A DNA stretch of 64,000 nt, taken from an uncultured Clostridia bacterium. GTDB lineage: Bacteria; Bacillota; Clostridia; TANB77; CAG-465. Below are positions 1 to 8,508 of this stretch, piece after piece. The stretch spans positions 45,591 through 109,590 of the forward strand of contig CARYZD010000007.1 in NCBI GenBank assembly GCA_949106495.1, read 5' to 3'. Numbering within the stretch: the stretch's first letter is position 1; the number at the start of each line of letters is the position of its first letter. The position numbers and the translations under genes were made by a program. The notes under the pieces were generated by a model that worked only from the letters and a program-made list of their open reading frames with translations, was not told where the DNA came from and searched no databases.

Positions 1-1080
1 AAGACCTTTTTGATATTTTTCATCTACAAGATGTTTAGCAACTTCAAATATTTGTTTAAAATGAAGAATTTGTTCTGTTGCTGTTATATATATACATTTT
101 GTAAAATCATATGTTCTTGCTCTATATAATATAGCTGCTAGGTCACGTGTTGCATATATAGTTGAGCCATTAGATTTAAGCACTATACAAGGTGGCATAT
201 TATCTCCAACTTCAACAACCTTTGCTCCTTGACTATCTATAAGTACGCTCTTTTTATCTAGTATATCTATTACTTCATCCATTTTATCATTATAAAAGGC
301 TTCTCCATTATATGAGTCAAATTTACTTCCAAGTAAAGAATAAATTCTATTATACTCTTTAAGTGATACTTCTCTAAAGAATTTCCATAATTTTGTTAGC
401 TCTACATCACCTTCTTCAAGTTTTTTAAAATTCTCACGAGCTATATTCATTACTTCTTCATCTTCTTTTGCGATTTTATTTATTCTTACATAAATATCAG
501 ATAAAGCCTCTAATGGATTTTCTTCTAAGTTATATTCATCTTTAAATCTTCTATATCCTTCAATTAATATTCCAAACTGTCTTCCCCAATCTCCCAAGTG
601 ATTAATTCCTGTAACATTATATCCTAAAGTTTCATATAAATCATATAAAGCCTTACCTAAAACTGTATTTCTAAAATGTCCCAAGTGAAATGGCTTTGCT
701 ATATTTGGAGATGAATATTCAACTATAATATTTGTTCCTTCTCCTTCTTTTGATGAGCCATATTCCTCTTTTTCCTCAACAATTTTCATCAAAACATCGT
801 TTACAATATTTTCACTATTTAAATAGAAATTTAAAAATCCATTTACTACTTCAACTTTAGATATACTATCATCTAAAACAATATTTTCTTTAATTGAATT
901 AGCAATATTTACTGGTGAATTTCTTAAAACTTTTGCTAAATTAAAACAAGGATATGCAAAATCCCCATTTTGTTTATCTTTTGGTGTCTCAATTTTTGAT
1001 TCTATTTCTTCTAATGTTATATTTTCATTATTTAAAGCATTATATATGCTTTTTGCTATATTTAATTTTTTCTCTTCCAT
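1..1080 (-). CDS. argS: Arginyl-tRNA synthetase, N-terminal part (cut by window edge)
   Basis: Ligates arginine to tRNA-Arg in the cytoplasm. Translating the minus strand from ATG at 1080 gives an open frame of 360 codons running off the window start; the family is usually about 550-580 residues, so roughly the C-terminal third is missing. Visible: the additional N-terminal domain (MEEKKLNIAKS... to about residue 110), the class I signature as PFHLGHFRN (HLGH in place of HIGH), followed by GINHLGDWGRQFG, which is typical of ArgRS. An AAAGGTAGG ribosome binding site lies about 9 bases upstream. The RNHCP gene ends 117 bases upstream in the same direction. Identification is secure; only completeness is unknown. 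Confidence 0.96.
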   Translation of the reverse strand, partial: MEEKKLNIAKSIYNALNNENITLEEIESKIETPKDKQNGDFAYPCFNLAKVLRNSPVNIANSIKENIVLDDSISKVEVVNGFLNFYLNSENIVNDVLMKIVEEKEEYGSSKEGEGTNIIVEYSSPNIAKPFHLGHFRNTVLGKALYDLYETLGYNVTGINHLGDWGRQFGILIEGYRRFKDEYNLEENPLEALSDIYVRINKIAKEDEEVMNIARENFKKLEEGDVELTKLWKFFREVSLKEYNRIYSLLGSKFDSYNGEAFYNDKMDEVIDILDKKSVLIDSQGAKVVEVGDNMPPCIVLKSNGSTIYATRDLAAILYRARTYDFTKCIYITATEQILHFKQIFEVAKHLVDEKYQKGL

Positions 1081-1197
1081 TATTATATTTCCTACCTTTC
1101 ATTATGTGTTTTTTATGATTAAATATTAAACTAAGTTGGGATTACTCCCATCTACGTCTCCTAACCACATAACTACACAGTATTTTTATATATTCCA

Positions 1198-1515
1198 CTA
1201 TTTAACAACTCCTTTTGCATAGTTTTCTACAATTTTATATATAACTTCCTCGTTATCATCATTTGCAACAATATTTCTTACTTCTGCACCACATTTGTTA
1301 CATCTATATATAATTACTTTACCTTTTTTTGATGTATCTATTACATTAATTGGTACAAGTAATCCTTTACATGTATTTGCTCTATCTCCTGGTGTAATAT
1401 CTACATGTATAGAATGTAAGCAATGATTACAATGATCTCTTGAAGTATATTTTAGTTTTTCAACTTTCTTGTTACAATTTATACAATTAAATTCATTATC
1501 ATTTTTTACGAACAT
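1198..1515 (-). CDS. RNHCP domain zinc-ribbon protein
   Basis: About 105 residues. The core SRDHCNHCLHSIHVD followed by PGDRANTCKGLLVPI is the signature of the RNHCP family, whose function is not established. Two CxxC pairs at the N-terminus (CINC, then CNHC) and a later CNKC suggest zinc ribbons. An in-frame ATG at 1545 exists, but the ATG at 1515 is preceded by AGGAG at the right spacing (1523-1527), so I use the shorter form beginning MFVKNDNEF. A TTGAAA-N17-TATAAT promoter sits just upstream. Family assignment is by motif; the role is unknown. Confidence 0.85.
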   Translation of the reverse strand: MFVKNDNEFNCINCNKKVEKLKYTSRDHCNHCLHSIHVDITPGDRANTCKGLLVPINVIDTSKKGKVIIYRCNKCGAEVRNIVANDDNEEVIYKIVENYAKGVVK

Positions 1516-1536
1516 AAATTTACTCCTAATGTTAAT

Positions 1537-1565
1537 ATTATACAAGAAAAGTGTCTATATTTCAA
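1537..1565 (-). promoter_or_regulatory. Sigma-A type promoter for the RNHCP gene
   Basis: On the minus strand, TTGAAA (1560-1565), a 17-base spacer and TATAAT (1537-1542) precede the RNHCP start by about 20 bases. Seen directly; activity is inferred. Confidence 0.6.
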
Positions 1566-1608
1566 GTTATTATGTATATTTTAGCCTTTAAAATTAGTTG
1601 CCTAAAAG

Positions 1609-1638
1609 AAAAAAGAATAGAACACAAATGTCCTATTC
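1609..1638 (-). terminator. Intrinsic terminator after the Bax inhibitor-1 gene
   Basis: On the minus strand GAATAGGACA pairs with TGTTCTATTC around a short loop and is followed by TTTTTTC. It lies just past the stop codon at 1646. Confidence 0.75.
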
Positions 1639-1645
1639 CATAATA

Positions 1646-2323
1646 TTAATCCCTTCTTCTACCAAGTATAGATAATACTCTTAAGAAAATATTAATAAAA
1701 TCTAAATATAAATCCATTGCATAGTATACATATAATTTTTCTGTATTTTCAGCAAAATAATCTGGTGTATTTTTTATTTTATTCATATCATATGCTGTTA
1801 TTCCACAGAATAATATTAACATAAACCAATCTAAAACTATATCTACAACTGTATTTCCAATAATTAAGTTAATTATTGACACTACTATTCCAAGTATTAA
1901 TCCAACTGTAAATATAACAGATAATTTAGATATATCTTTCTTTGTTTTATATCCATATAATGCAAGTATTCCAAACATTAAAGCAGTAATTCCAAAAGCA
2001 ATAGAAATTGTAGCCATATCAAAAACTGCAAATATTACTCCCATTGTAACACCATTTAATATTGCATATATAAAATATAGTATTGTTACAGCAATTGGTG
2101 GAAGTTTTCTAAATGCAAGCGAAAATACTAGTACAACAACAACTTCAATAATTGCTAAAACTGAATATGAAACACTTGTTGCAATGGTTATATATAATCC
2201 TGTTTGATATGTTACAAATGCCATTAAAGCTGTTGCAATAAGTCCTAAAAACATTCTAAAAAATGTTTGTACTAAACATTCATTTGTATTATTTGAAGAT
2301 TCTGTTATAACTTTTTCTTCCAT
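1646..2323 (-). CDS. Bax inhibitor-1/YccA family membrane protein
   Basis: About 225 residues with seven predicted hydrophobic helices and the family's C-terminal pattern YYAMDLYLDFINIFLRVLSIL followed by basic residues. Members of this family (TMBIM/YccA/YetJ) are integral membrane proteins; B. subtilis YetJ is a pH-sensitive calcium leak channel, while YccA interacts with FtsH. The open frame extends to 2383, but ATG at 2323 has a perfect AGGAGGT (2332-2338) eight bases upstream, so the first 20 residues of the longer frame are rejected. It is followed by its own terminator, so it is probably monocistronic. Family is clear; substrate and role are not. Confidence 0.9.
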   Translation of the reverse strand: MEEKVITESSNNTNECLVQTFFRMFLGLIATALMAFVTYQTGLYITIATSVSYSVLAIIEVVVVLVFSLAFRKLPPIAVTILYFIYAILNGVTMGVIFAVFDMATISIAFGITALMFGILALYGYKTKKDISKLSVIFTVGLILGIVVSIINLIIGNTVVDIVLDWFMLILFCGITAYDMNKIKNTPDYFAENTEKLYVYYAMDLYLDFINIFLRVLSILGRRRD

Positions 2324-2412
2324 ACTATTTTTACCTCCTTTTACTATTATTAATATAATAATATTTTTTAGCAAATATTTCAATATATTTATACTATTAT
2401 CTTTTTATATAA

Positions 2413-2440
2413 CAAAAAACTAGTCAAATAAATGACTAGC
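2413..2440 (-). terminator. Intrinsic terminator after the uraA-upp fusion
   Basis: Minus strand: CTAGTCA pairs with TGACTAG, followed by TTTTTT. Located 25 bases past the fusion gene's stop. Confidence 0.8.
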
Positions 2441-2464
2441 TTTTAGTTTTAAAATTTATATATA

Positions 2465-4501
2465 CTATTTTGTTCCAAAAATTCTATCTCCTGCATCTCC
2501 AAGTCCTGGAACAATATATCCTTTTTCGTTTAATTTTTCATCAAGTGCTGCACAGTATATTTTAACATCTGGATGTTCTTCTTGCATTTTCTTAACTCCT
2601 TCTGGAGCAGCTATTAAACATAAGAATTTAATTTTTGTTACTCCTTCTTGTTTTAGTTGTTCTATAGCATCACAACCAGATCCGCCTGTTGCAAGCATTG
2701 GGTCAAGTACAAGTACTTCTCTATTTTTAATATCACTTGGAACTTTAAAGAAATATCTAACTGGTTCTAATGTTTCTTCGTTTCTATACATTCCAATATG
2801 TCCAATTTTAGCATTTGGAATTACATTAATTAATCCATCAAGCATTCCAGTTCCTGCTCTAAGTATTGGTAAGAAAGCATATTTATCTTCATTTAATCTT
2901 TTTGCTACTATCTTTTGAATTGGTGTTTCAATTTCAATATCATCAAGTTCTGCCTCTTTCATCGCTTCATAGCATAAAAACATACCAAGTTCACTTACAA
3001 GTTCTCTAAATTCTTTAGTACCTGTATTTTTATCTCTTAATATAGATAGTTTATGTTCAACTAATGGATGGTCTAATACTACTACCTCTTCTTTTTCCGT
3101 TCTATCTTGTTTTTTATTTTCTTTATTCTTTTTGTTTTTACCTTTTTTGTTTTCTTTACTATCTACTGCAACTTTTAACTCATCTTTTTCAATTTTTGCT
3201 TGAGCAACTGTTGTTTCTTCTACAGCTTCTTCACTATCTTTTGGAAGTAATAGGTTTAAAAGTATACCTACAATTGCTGCTAAACTCATTCCTGATACTG
3301 TTACAGTAGCAATATTTATAACTGCTCCACCAAGACCAATTACAAGCATACTTGATGCAATTATTACATTTCTTGATTTTGAGAAATCTGTTCTATTTTC
3401 AATTAATGTCTTAAGACCATTTACTGCTATAAATCCATATAGAAGTAGTGCTACTCCTCCTAGTACAGATGTTGGCATAGTTGAAACTATAGCTGTAAAT
3501 TTACCTAAGAAACCTAGACAAATTGCAAATATTGCAGCAAGTCCAATAACCCAAACTGATGCAATTTTTGTCATACCAACAACTGATGTATTTTCTCCAT
3601 AAGTTGTATTTGCAGGTCCTCCTAAAAGTCCAGCAAAAAATGTTGCAACACCATCTCCTAAAAGTGTTCTGTTAAGACCTGGTTCTTTTAATAAGTCTTT
3701 TCCAATTATTGTACTAAGTGCTGTATGGTCCCCTATATGTTCTGCAATTGTTACAAGTGCTATTGGTGCAATTGTAAGTGCTGCTCCAAGTGTTGGAGTA
3801 TATGAAATAAATGGTACTACAAAATCTGGTATACTAAAGAATGCAGCTTCAATCACTGGTGTAAAATCTACTATACCAAGTATTACAGATAATACATAAC
3901 CTGATACCATACCTACAAGGAATGGTACAACTTTTAAAAATCCTTTTCCTTTAAGCATTACTAGTGCTGTTACTAAAAAAGTAAATACTCCAACTATTAC
4001 TCCTTTATAATCCATAGCTGTAACATCTGCACTAATTCCTATTTCAGATATTGCTGTAGGAGCAAGTCCTAAACCTATAATCATAATCATTGGTCCAATT
4101 ACTATTGGTGGTAATAATTTCTTTAGCCATTCTTTTCCTAAAAAACTAATTATTATTGCAACGACAATATAAATTAAACCTACAAGCATAACTCCTGTCA
4201 TTGCTCCACCAATTCCTGCTTTTGCAGCTCCAACCGCTATAGGTGTAATAAATGCAAAAGAACTACCAAGATATACTGGTGATTTTCCTTTTGTACATAA
4301 TATATAAATTAATGTTCCTATTCCAGAAGTAACAAGTGCTACTGGTATTGTAAGTACTGTTTCTCCCGCAGTACTATTTACTAAAATTGGTACAAGTATT
4401 GTTGCTCCAAACATTGCAAATACATGTTGTAAAGCAAGAATAATCCATTTTAGTACTGGTGGTTTTTCATTAACATCTAATGTTAATTTTGCCTCCTTCA
4501 T
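2465..4501 (-). CDS. uraA-upp: Uracil permease fused to uracil phosphoribosyltransferase
   Basis: One uninterrupted 678-residue frame. Residues 1 to about 420 are a UraA/NCS2-family transporter of about 14 membrane segments (QHVFAMFGATILVPIL, then SSFAFITPI, then AEHIGDHTALS). Residues about 425-470 are a Lys/Glu-rich hydrophilic linker (KENKKGKNKKNKENKK). From about 471 to the end is a complete UPRT with DHPLVEHKLSILRD, LRAGTGMLDG, the PRPP loop VLDPMLATGGSG and the C-terminal GDAGDRIFGTK. The predicted job is proton-coupled uracil uptake with immediate conversion to UMP at the inner membrane face. These are normally separate adjacent genes (upp, uraA). An AAGGAGGAG site precedes the start. 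A leader ORF and terminator lie directly upstream, implying attenuation. No frame break is visible at the junction. Confidence 0.95.
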   Translation of the reverse strand: MKEAKLTLDVNEKPPVLKWIILALQHVFAMFGATILVPILVNSTAGETVLTIPVALVTSGIGTLIYILCTKGKSPVYLGSSFAFITPIAVGAAKAGIGGAMTGVMLVGLIYIVVAIIISFLGKEWLKKLLPPIVIGPMIMIIGLGLAPTAISEIGISADVTAMDYKGVIVGVFTFLVTALVMLKGKGFLKVVPFLVGMVSGYVLSVILGIVDFTPVIEAAFFSIPDFVVPFISYTPTLGAALTIAPIALVTIAEHIGDHTALSTIIGKDLLKEPGLNRTLLGDGVATFFAGLLGGPANTTYGENTSVVGMTKIASVWVIGLAAIFAICLGFLGKFTAIVSTMPTSVLGGVALLLYGFIAVNGLKTLIENRTDFSKSRNVIIASSMLVIGLGGAVINIATVTVSGMSLAAIVGILLNLLLPKDSEEAVEETTVAQAKIEKDELKVAVDSKENKKGKNKKNKENKKQDRTEKEEVVVLDHPLVEHKLSILRDKNTGTKEFRELVSELGMFLCYEAMKEAELDDIEIETPIQKIVAKRLNEDKYAFLPILRAGTGMLDGLINVIPNAKIGHIGMYRNEETLEPVRYFFKVPSDIKNREVLVLDPMLATGGSGCDAIEQLKQEGVTKIKFLCLIAAPEGVKKMQEEHPDVKIYCAALDEKLNEKGYIVPGLGDAGDRIFGTK

Positions 4502-4538
4502 AAAAAACTCCTCCTTAAAAATAAAAATATATAAAAAA

Positions 4539-4570
4539 CACTTAATATTAATAATTAATATTAAGTGTTC
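4539..4570 (-). terminator. Terminator/attenuator hairpin upstream of uraA-upp
   Basis: Minus strand: AACACTTAATATTA pairs with TAATATTAAGTGTT, followed by TTTTTTATAT. It ends about 40 bases before the uraA-upp start. The stop codon of the upstream 49-codon ORF falls within this hairpin, so a ribosome finishing that ORF would cover the 5' arm. Confidence 0.75.
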
Positions 4571-4697
4571 TTTTCAAAAATAATATATAATCAAATAAAA
4601 TATTGATAGCTGATGATAATGGGGCAAAAACTGAAAGTAAACATTGTCTACTTTTTCTAATAACATATACCATTTTTTCATACATATTATTTGACAT
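4548..4697 (-). CDS. Candidate 49-residue leader peptide ahead of uraA-upp
   Basis: A short ORF starting MSNNMYEKMVYVIRKS and ending FLKRTLNINY. The ATG at 4697 follows GGGTGAG; a longer reading to 4745 would start inside the promoter and is rejected. The region before the stop is U-rich, and the stop lies inside the terminator that precedes uraA-upp. I recognise no homolog. It may be a regulatory leader whose translation controls termination, or an independent small membrane-associated peptide. Translation itself is unproven. Confidence 0.5.
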   Translation of the reverse strand: MSNNMYEKMVYVIRKSRQCLLSVFAPLSSAINILFDYILFLKRTLNINY

Positions 4698-4716
4698 TTT
4701 TCTCACCCTGCTCAAT

Positions 4717-4745
4717 ACTATACAACAAATATTTATATTTTGCAA
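4717..4745 (-). promoter_or_regulatory. Promoter of the uraA-upp leader transcript
   Basis: Minus strand TTGCAA (4740-4745), 17-base spacer, TATAGT (4717-4722). Predicted initiation about 4710 leaves a very short 5' UTR carrying GGGTGAG just before the leader ORF. The promoter begins immediately after the stop codon of the upstream gene at 4754. Confidence 0.65.
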
Positions 4746-4753
4746 GCTTTATT

Positions 4754-5317
4754 TTATAATTTATTAAATTTTTTTAATCTATTTCTTATAACATATTCTG
4801 GTACTTTAAAATATTGACTCATAAAATAACTATTATTATGTTTTAGATTTATTTGCTTTTTCAATAAATTATCTGGTATTAATATATTTTCTGCAAGTTT
4901 AATTGCTATTTTAAATTCATTTTCTTTAGTTTCTTCAAAAATTGCATAAAATTGACTCTTTTCATCATTTGAATTTAATAAATAATATGATATACATACA
5001 GCAAGTACATATCGTCTCTCATAAAAATTATATAAACTATTTAAAATTACAGCTTTATATTTTTCAAACTTCCTATATACGCTACTACCAGATGAAATAT
5101 AGCCTTTATATTCTGGATTTTCTAAAAGCTTTTGTCCTCCTACAACAAATCCTAATTTTTCAGAAAGTACAGTAATATCTACTATCTTATTCTTAAATCC
5201 ATAAGCGCTTAGAATTTTATTTGCAATTTTAGGTATTTCTTCTTCCGATTTAATGTTATAAATTTCATCTATCAATTTTTCTTTATAGCTTTCTATACTT
5301 ATAATTTTATTTTTCAT
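4754..5317 (-). CDS. ImmA/IrrE-like protein lacking the HEXXH metal site
   Basis: 187 residues. The order of segments matches the IrrE/ImmA (DUF955) fold: an N-terminal helix pair, KAVILNSLYNFYERRYVLAVCISYYLLN where active members carry RFTIAHELGHYLLH, then KLAENILIPDNLL resembling the conserved FAANLLMP segment, and SQYFKVPEYVIRNRLKK resembling the C-terminal helix (AKKFNVSEEALRIRL). The metal-binding HExxH is replaced by AVCISYY, so peptidase activity is not expected. Active members cleave repressors of mobile elements or respond to DNA damage; here a binding-only role is possible. GGAGG precedes the ATG. It is separated from uraA-upp by a promoter. Assignment is by pattern only. Confidence 0.55.
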   Translation of the reverse strand: MKNKIISIESYKEKLIDEIYNIKSEEEIPKIANKILSAYGFKNKIVDITVLSEKLGFVVGGQKLLENPEYKGYISSGSSVYRKFEKYKAVILNSLYNFYERRYVLAVCISYYLLNSNDEKSQFYAIFEETKENEFKIAIKLAENILIPDNLLKKQINLKHNNSYFMSQYFKVPEYVIRNRLKKFNKL

Positions 5318-5433
5318 AACCCATCCCTCCTTTAATTAAAGTTAGTTTTCTAAAAATGTATTAACACTGTCTTTTAATTATATTTATATAGATGAATTAT
5401 ACTATAGTGATTTAATTATGTCAAATTAAATTC

Positions 5434-5465
5434 AAAAAAGCAACTAGAATTATCTTTCTAGTTGC
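5434..5465 (-). terminator. Intrinsic terminator after the uridine kinase gene
   Basis: Minus strand GCAACTAGAA pairs with TTCTAGTTGC, then TTTTTT. Located 20 bases past the stop at 5484. Confidence 0.85.
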
Positions 5466-5483
5466 CTCTTTATTTTATATATA

Positions 5484-7127
5484 TTATCTATTAAAGCATC
5501 CATTTCCAATAAATTCTCTAATTAATGAATCAATTGGAACATTTGATGTTTCCATTGGAAGAAAGTTATTTAAATACTCATATAATCTTCTTGCCTCTGC
5601 ATAGTATTTACTTGTTTTATCTAATTGTAATAATAATGGTTGAGCAAATGTTTTCATAACAGCTGGTTCATAAATTATACTTGAGTTAAATATATTATCT
5701 ACATCTTCTATATATGGAAAGATGTATTTTTCTTCACCTTTTTTTACATTACCCCATAACTCAAATGTTTTTTCAACGCTATGTCCACGAGTAGCAAAAT
5801 CTCTTACCATACGTCTTAAAAATCTTGTATCAGATGAAGATACTTTAGTATATCCATCTATATTTAAAGTTGTAATTGGAGCAATGTATATTTTATATTT
5901 ATTTTTAGCAGGTGTAAACTTAGTAAGTATTGGATTTAATGCATGTATTCCTTCTACTACTAATACATCTTTAGGTTTTAATGATAAATATTTGCCATTA
6001 TATTTTTTAGTTCCTACTACAAAATCAAATTCAGGAAGTTCTACTGTCTCACCTTCAATTAATTTTTCCATATGACTATTAAATAGTTCTATATCTAAAG
6101 CATCTACTGTTTCAAAGTCATATTTACCATCTGGACCAAGTGGTGTATCTTGTCTTTCCTTAAAGTAATTATCCATAGAAATAGTAATTGGATTATATCC
6201 TGTAAGTCTTAGTTGTACTCCAAGTTGTTGAGCAAATGTAGTCTTTCCAGATGAAGAAGGTCCTGCAATTAAAATTAGTTTAATATCTTTCTTTTTCTCT
6301 ATATCTTGAACTATTTCAACAATTTTTCTTTGATGTATTGCTTCTGATACTTGTATCATATCTATCATATCATTTTTAAGTATTTTTTCATTTAATGAAC
6401 CTATATTATCTATATTTAATATCTTTTTAAATTTATAAAATTCTTCTACTGCATCAATTAGTCTTGAATCTTCAGCTTTAGGCATGGTTGAATTAACATC
6501 TTTAGTTACAAGCAAAGCTCCATCTCTAAATGGTATAAGATTAAATACGTCTAAATATCCTGTATGTGGAACAAGTACTCCATAAAAGTTATTATAATAT
6601 CCATTACAAAAATACATATTAGTATAAGCTTTTATTCTATTTGCCATATTTTGAATTTTATCTATATCTCCAGATTCTTTATAATATTCTGTTGCTTCAT
6701 CTACACTAATTGTTCTTTTTTCAATTGGATAATTAGAGTCTATTATATCTTGCATTTTAGCTTTTATATCTGCTATTTTCTTATCTGTTAGTTTTAAGTC
6801 TGGCATAATAAAATATTGATTTCTATTTATTGTTGCTTGAAAATCTACTTTTTGTGGTCCATAAAGCTCTGTTATTGCCATATATAATACCATTTTTAAA
6901 CTTTTGGAATATACTCTATATCCATCTGCTGAATCTATTTTTACAAATCTAATTTCAGAATCTCTAACAAGTTCGTATTTTTGAAATTTAACTTCATTAT
7001 TTACTGTAAGTGCTAATATATCCTCTACGTTGTCTTCTACCATTTTTACAGCATCAATTGCTGTAGTTCTATATGGAACAGCAATCTCTCTTCCATCTTC
7101 AAATTTAACTATAATTTTTTCTTTCAT
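5484..7127 (-). CDS. TGS domain plus uridine kinase-like nucleoside kinase
   Basis: 547 residues in three parts: an N-terminal TGS domain (about 1-65), a threonyl/alanyl-tRNA synthetase second-additional-domain-like region (about 70-230), and a C-terminal uridine kinase/phosphoribulokinase P-loop domain from about 285, with GPSSSGKTTFA as Walker A, SMDNYFKER and VVEGIHALNP. This architecture recurs in Firmicutes and Bacteroidetes and is usually called nucleoside kinase; substrate specificity is not established. It is the last gene of the rimO-rho-kinase run, 63 bases after rho, and ends at a strong terminator. The ATG has AGAGGTAG upstream. Confidence 0.85.
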   Translation of the reverse strand: MKEKIIVKFEDGREIAVPYRTTAIDAVKMVEDNVEDILALTVNNEVKFQKYELVRDSEIRFVKIDSADGYRVYSKSLKMVLYMAITELYGPQKVDFQATINRNQYFIMPDLKLTDKKIADIKAKMQDIIDSNYPIEKRTISVDEATEYYKESGDIDKIQNMANRIKAYTNMYFCNGYYNNFYGVLVPHTGYLDVFNLIPFRDGALLVTKDVNSTMPKAEDSRLIDAVEEFYKFKKILNIDNIGSLNEKILKNDMIDMIQVSEAIHQRKIVEIVQDIEKKKDIKLILIAGPSSSGKTTFAQQLGVQLRLTGYNPITISMDNYFKERQDTPLGPDGKYDFETVDALDIELFNSHMEKLIEGETVELPEFDFVVGTKKYNGKYLSLKPKDVLVVEGIHALNPILTKFTPAKNKYKIYIAPITTLNIDGYTKVSSSDTRFLRRMVRDFATRGHSVEKTFELWGNVKKGEEKYIFPYIEDVDNIFNSSIIYEPAVMKTFAQPLLLQLDKTSKYYAEARRLYEYLNNFLPMETSNVPIDSLIREFIGNGCFNR

Positions 7128-7190
7128 ATAATCTACCTCTCTTAAGTATTAACCCTTATATATAATTTTAATATTAAATTTAAAAAATGT

Positions 7191-8495
7191 CTATTTTTTC
7201 TTTAAATTATCTAAAAAAACTTTTATAAATTCTTCATTATTTTTAGTTTTAGTTAGAATATTTGTAATTTTTTCTACCATTTCAACATTATTTGATTGAG
7301 AAAGTAGTCTTCTAATATATATAGAAGTTTCTTGTTCTTTAGCCTTAAATAATAAATCTTCACGTCTAGTACTTGATTTATATATATCTATTGCAGGATA
7401 TATTCTCTTTTCAGATAATTTTCTATCTAAGAATACTTCCATATTACCTGTACCTTTAAACTCTTCAAATATCATATCATCCATTCTACTACCTGTCTCT
7501 ACAAGTGTTGTTGCAAGAATAGTTAAACTTCCACCATTTTCAATATTTCTTGCTGCTCCAAAGAATTTTTTAGGAAAATATAATGATGCAGGGTCTAAAC
7601 CACCAGATAATGTTTTTCCACTAGGTTCAACTTCTAAATTACTTGCCCTTGTAAGTCTTGTTAAACTATCTAGTAAAATAACAACATCTTTATTATGTTC
7701 AACAAGTCTTTTAGCTCTTTCAATTACCATTTTAGAAACCTTTATATGATGTTCTGGTGATTCATCAAAAGTTGAATGAATTACCTCTGCATCAATTGAA
7801 CGTTCTATATCTGTTACTTCTTCTGGTCTTTCATCTATTAGAAGCACCATAAGTTTAACTTCTGGATTATTTTTAAGTATTCCATTTGCTATTTGTTTTA
7901 AAAGTGTTGTCTTACCTGCCTTAGGTTGTGCAACAATAAGTCCACGTTGTCCCTTTCCAATAGGAGCAAGTAAATCTATTATTCTTGTAGAATACTCTTT
8001 AGCATCAGTTTCAAGTCTTAATCTTTCGCATGGATATATAGGAATTAATGTTTCAAAAGCTCTTCTTTTTAAGGCAACTTCCATTCTATCATCATTTATT
8101 GTATCAACATAAATTAATGATGGAAATTTATTTTGCGGATCAGTTGTAAATCTTGCTATACCTTTTAATTTATCTCCTGTAGCAAGTTTAAATCTTCTTA
8201 TTTGAACAGCTGATACATATACATCTTTATTTCCAGGTAAATAATTATCACTTCTTAAAAATCCGTATCCATCTGGCATAACCTCAAGAATCCCTTCTGT
8301 TATATAATCTGTTTCTGGATTTTCAATTTGTATATTTACCTTTTCATCAATCTCATTATTTGCTTCTAAATTTCTAATTATTTCTTCAACTAAAAACTCT
8401 TTTTTCAATCTTTCATACCCATCTAACTTTAAATTTTCAGCTATTGTTCTAAGTTCTGTTAAAGTAGAACTTTTTAAATTTTCTTTTGTATACAT
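7191..8495 (-). CDS. rho: Transcription termination factor Rho
   Basis: 434 residues. Hexameric RNA helicase ending transcription at unstructured C-rich RNA. N-terminal Rho_N helical domain (LTELRTIAENLKL), cold-shock RNA-binding domain (about 65-135, GILEVMPDGYGFLRS), then the ATPase with Walker A QPKAGKTTLLK, Walker B VVILLDSLTRLTRA and the Q-loop region LSGGLDPASLYFPKKFFGAARN. No large N-terminal insertion. GGAGG is present before the ATG, which begins 13 bases after the rimO stop, so the two are cotranscribed. Confidence 0.97.
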   Translation of the reverse strand: MYTKENLKSSTLTELRTIAENLKLDGYERLKKEFLVEEIIRNLEANNEIDEKVNIQIENPETDYITEGILEVMPDGYGFLRSDNYLPGNKDVYVSAVQIRRFKLATGDKLKGIARFTTDPQNKFPSLIYVDTINDDRMEVALKRRAFETLIPIYPCERLRLETDAKEYSTRIIDLLAPIGKGQRGLIVAQPKAGKTTLLKQIANGILKNNPEVKLMVLLIDERPEEVTDIERSIDAEVIHSTFDESPEHHIKVSKMVIERAKRLVEHNKDVVILLDSLTRLTRASNLEVEPSGKTLSGGLDPASLYFPKKFFGAARNIENGGSLTILATTLVETGSRMDDMIFEEFKGTGNMEVFLDRKLSEKRIYPAIDIYKSSTRREDLLFKAKEQETSIYIRRLLSQSNNVEMVEKITNILTKTKNNEEFIKVFLDNLKKK

Positions 8496-8508
8496 ACTTT
8501 CCTCCTTT

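Noticed and set aside
1085..1197. Possible tRNA gene upstream of argS
   Set aside because: The patch has no T-loop GGTTCGANNC or plausible cloverleaf.
3064..3309. Plus-strand open frame rich in Leu/Phe
   Set aside because: Antisense shadow of the Lys-rich linker of the uraA-upp fusion, which is strongly coding on the other strand.
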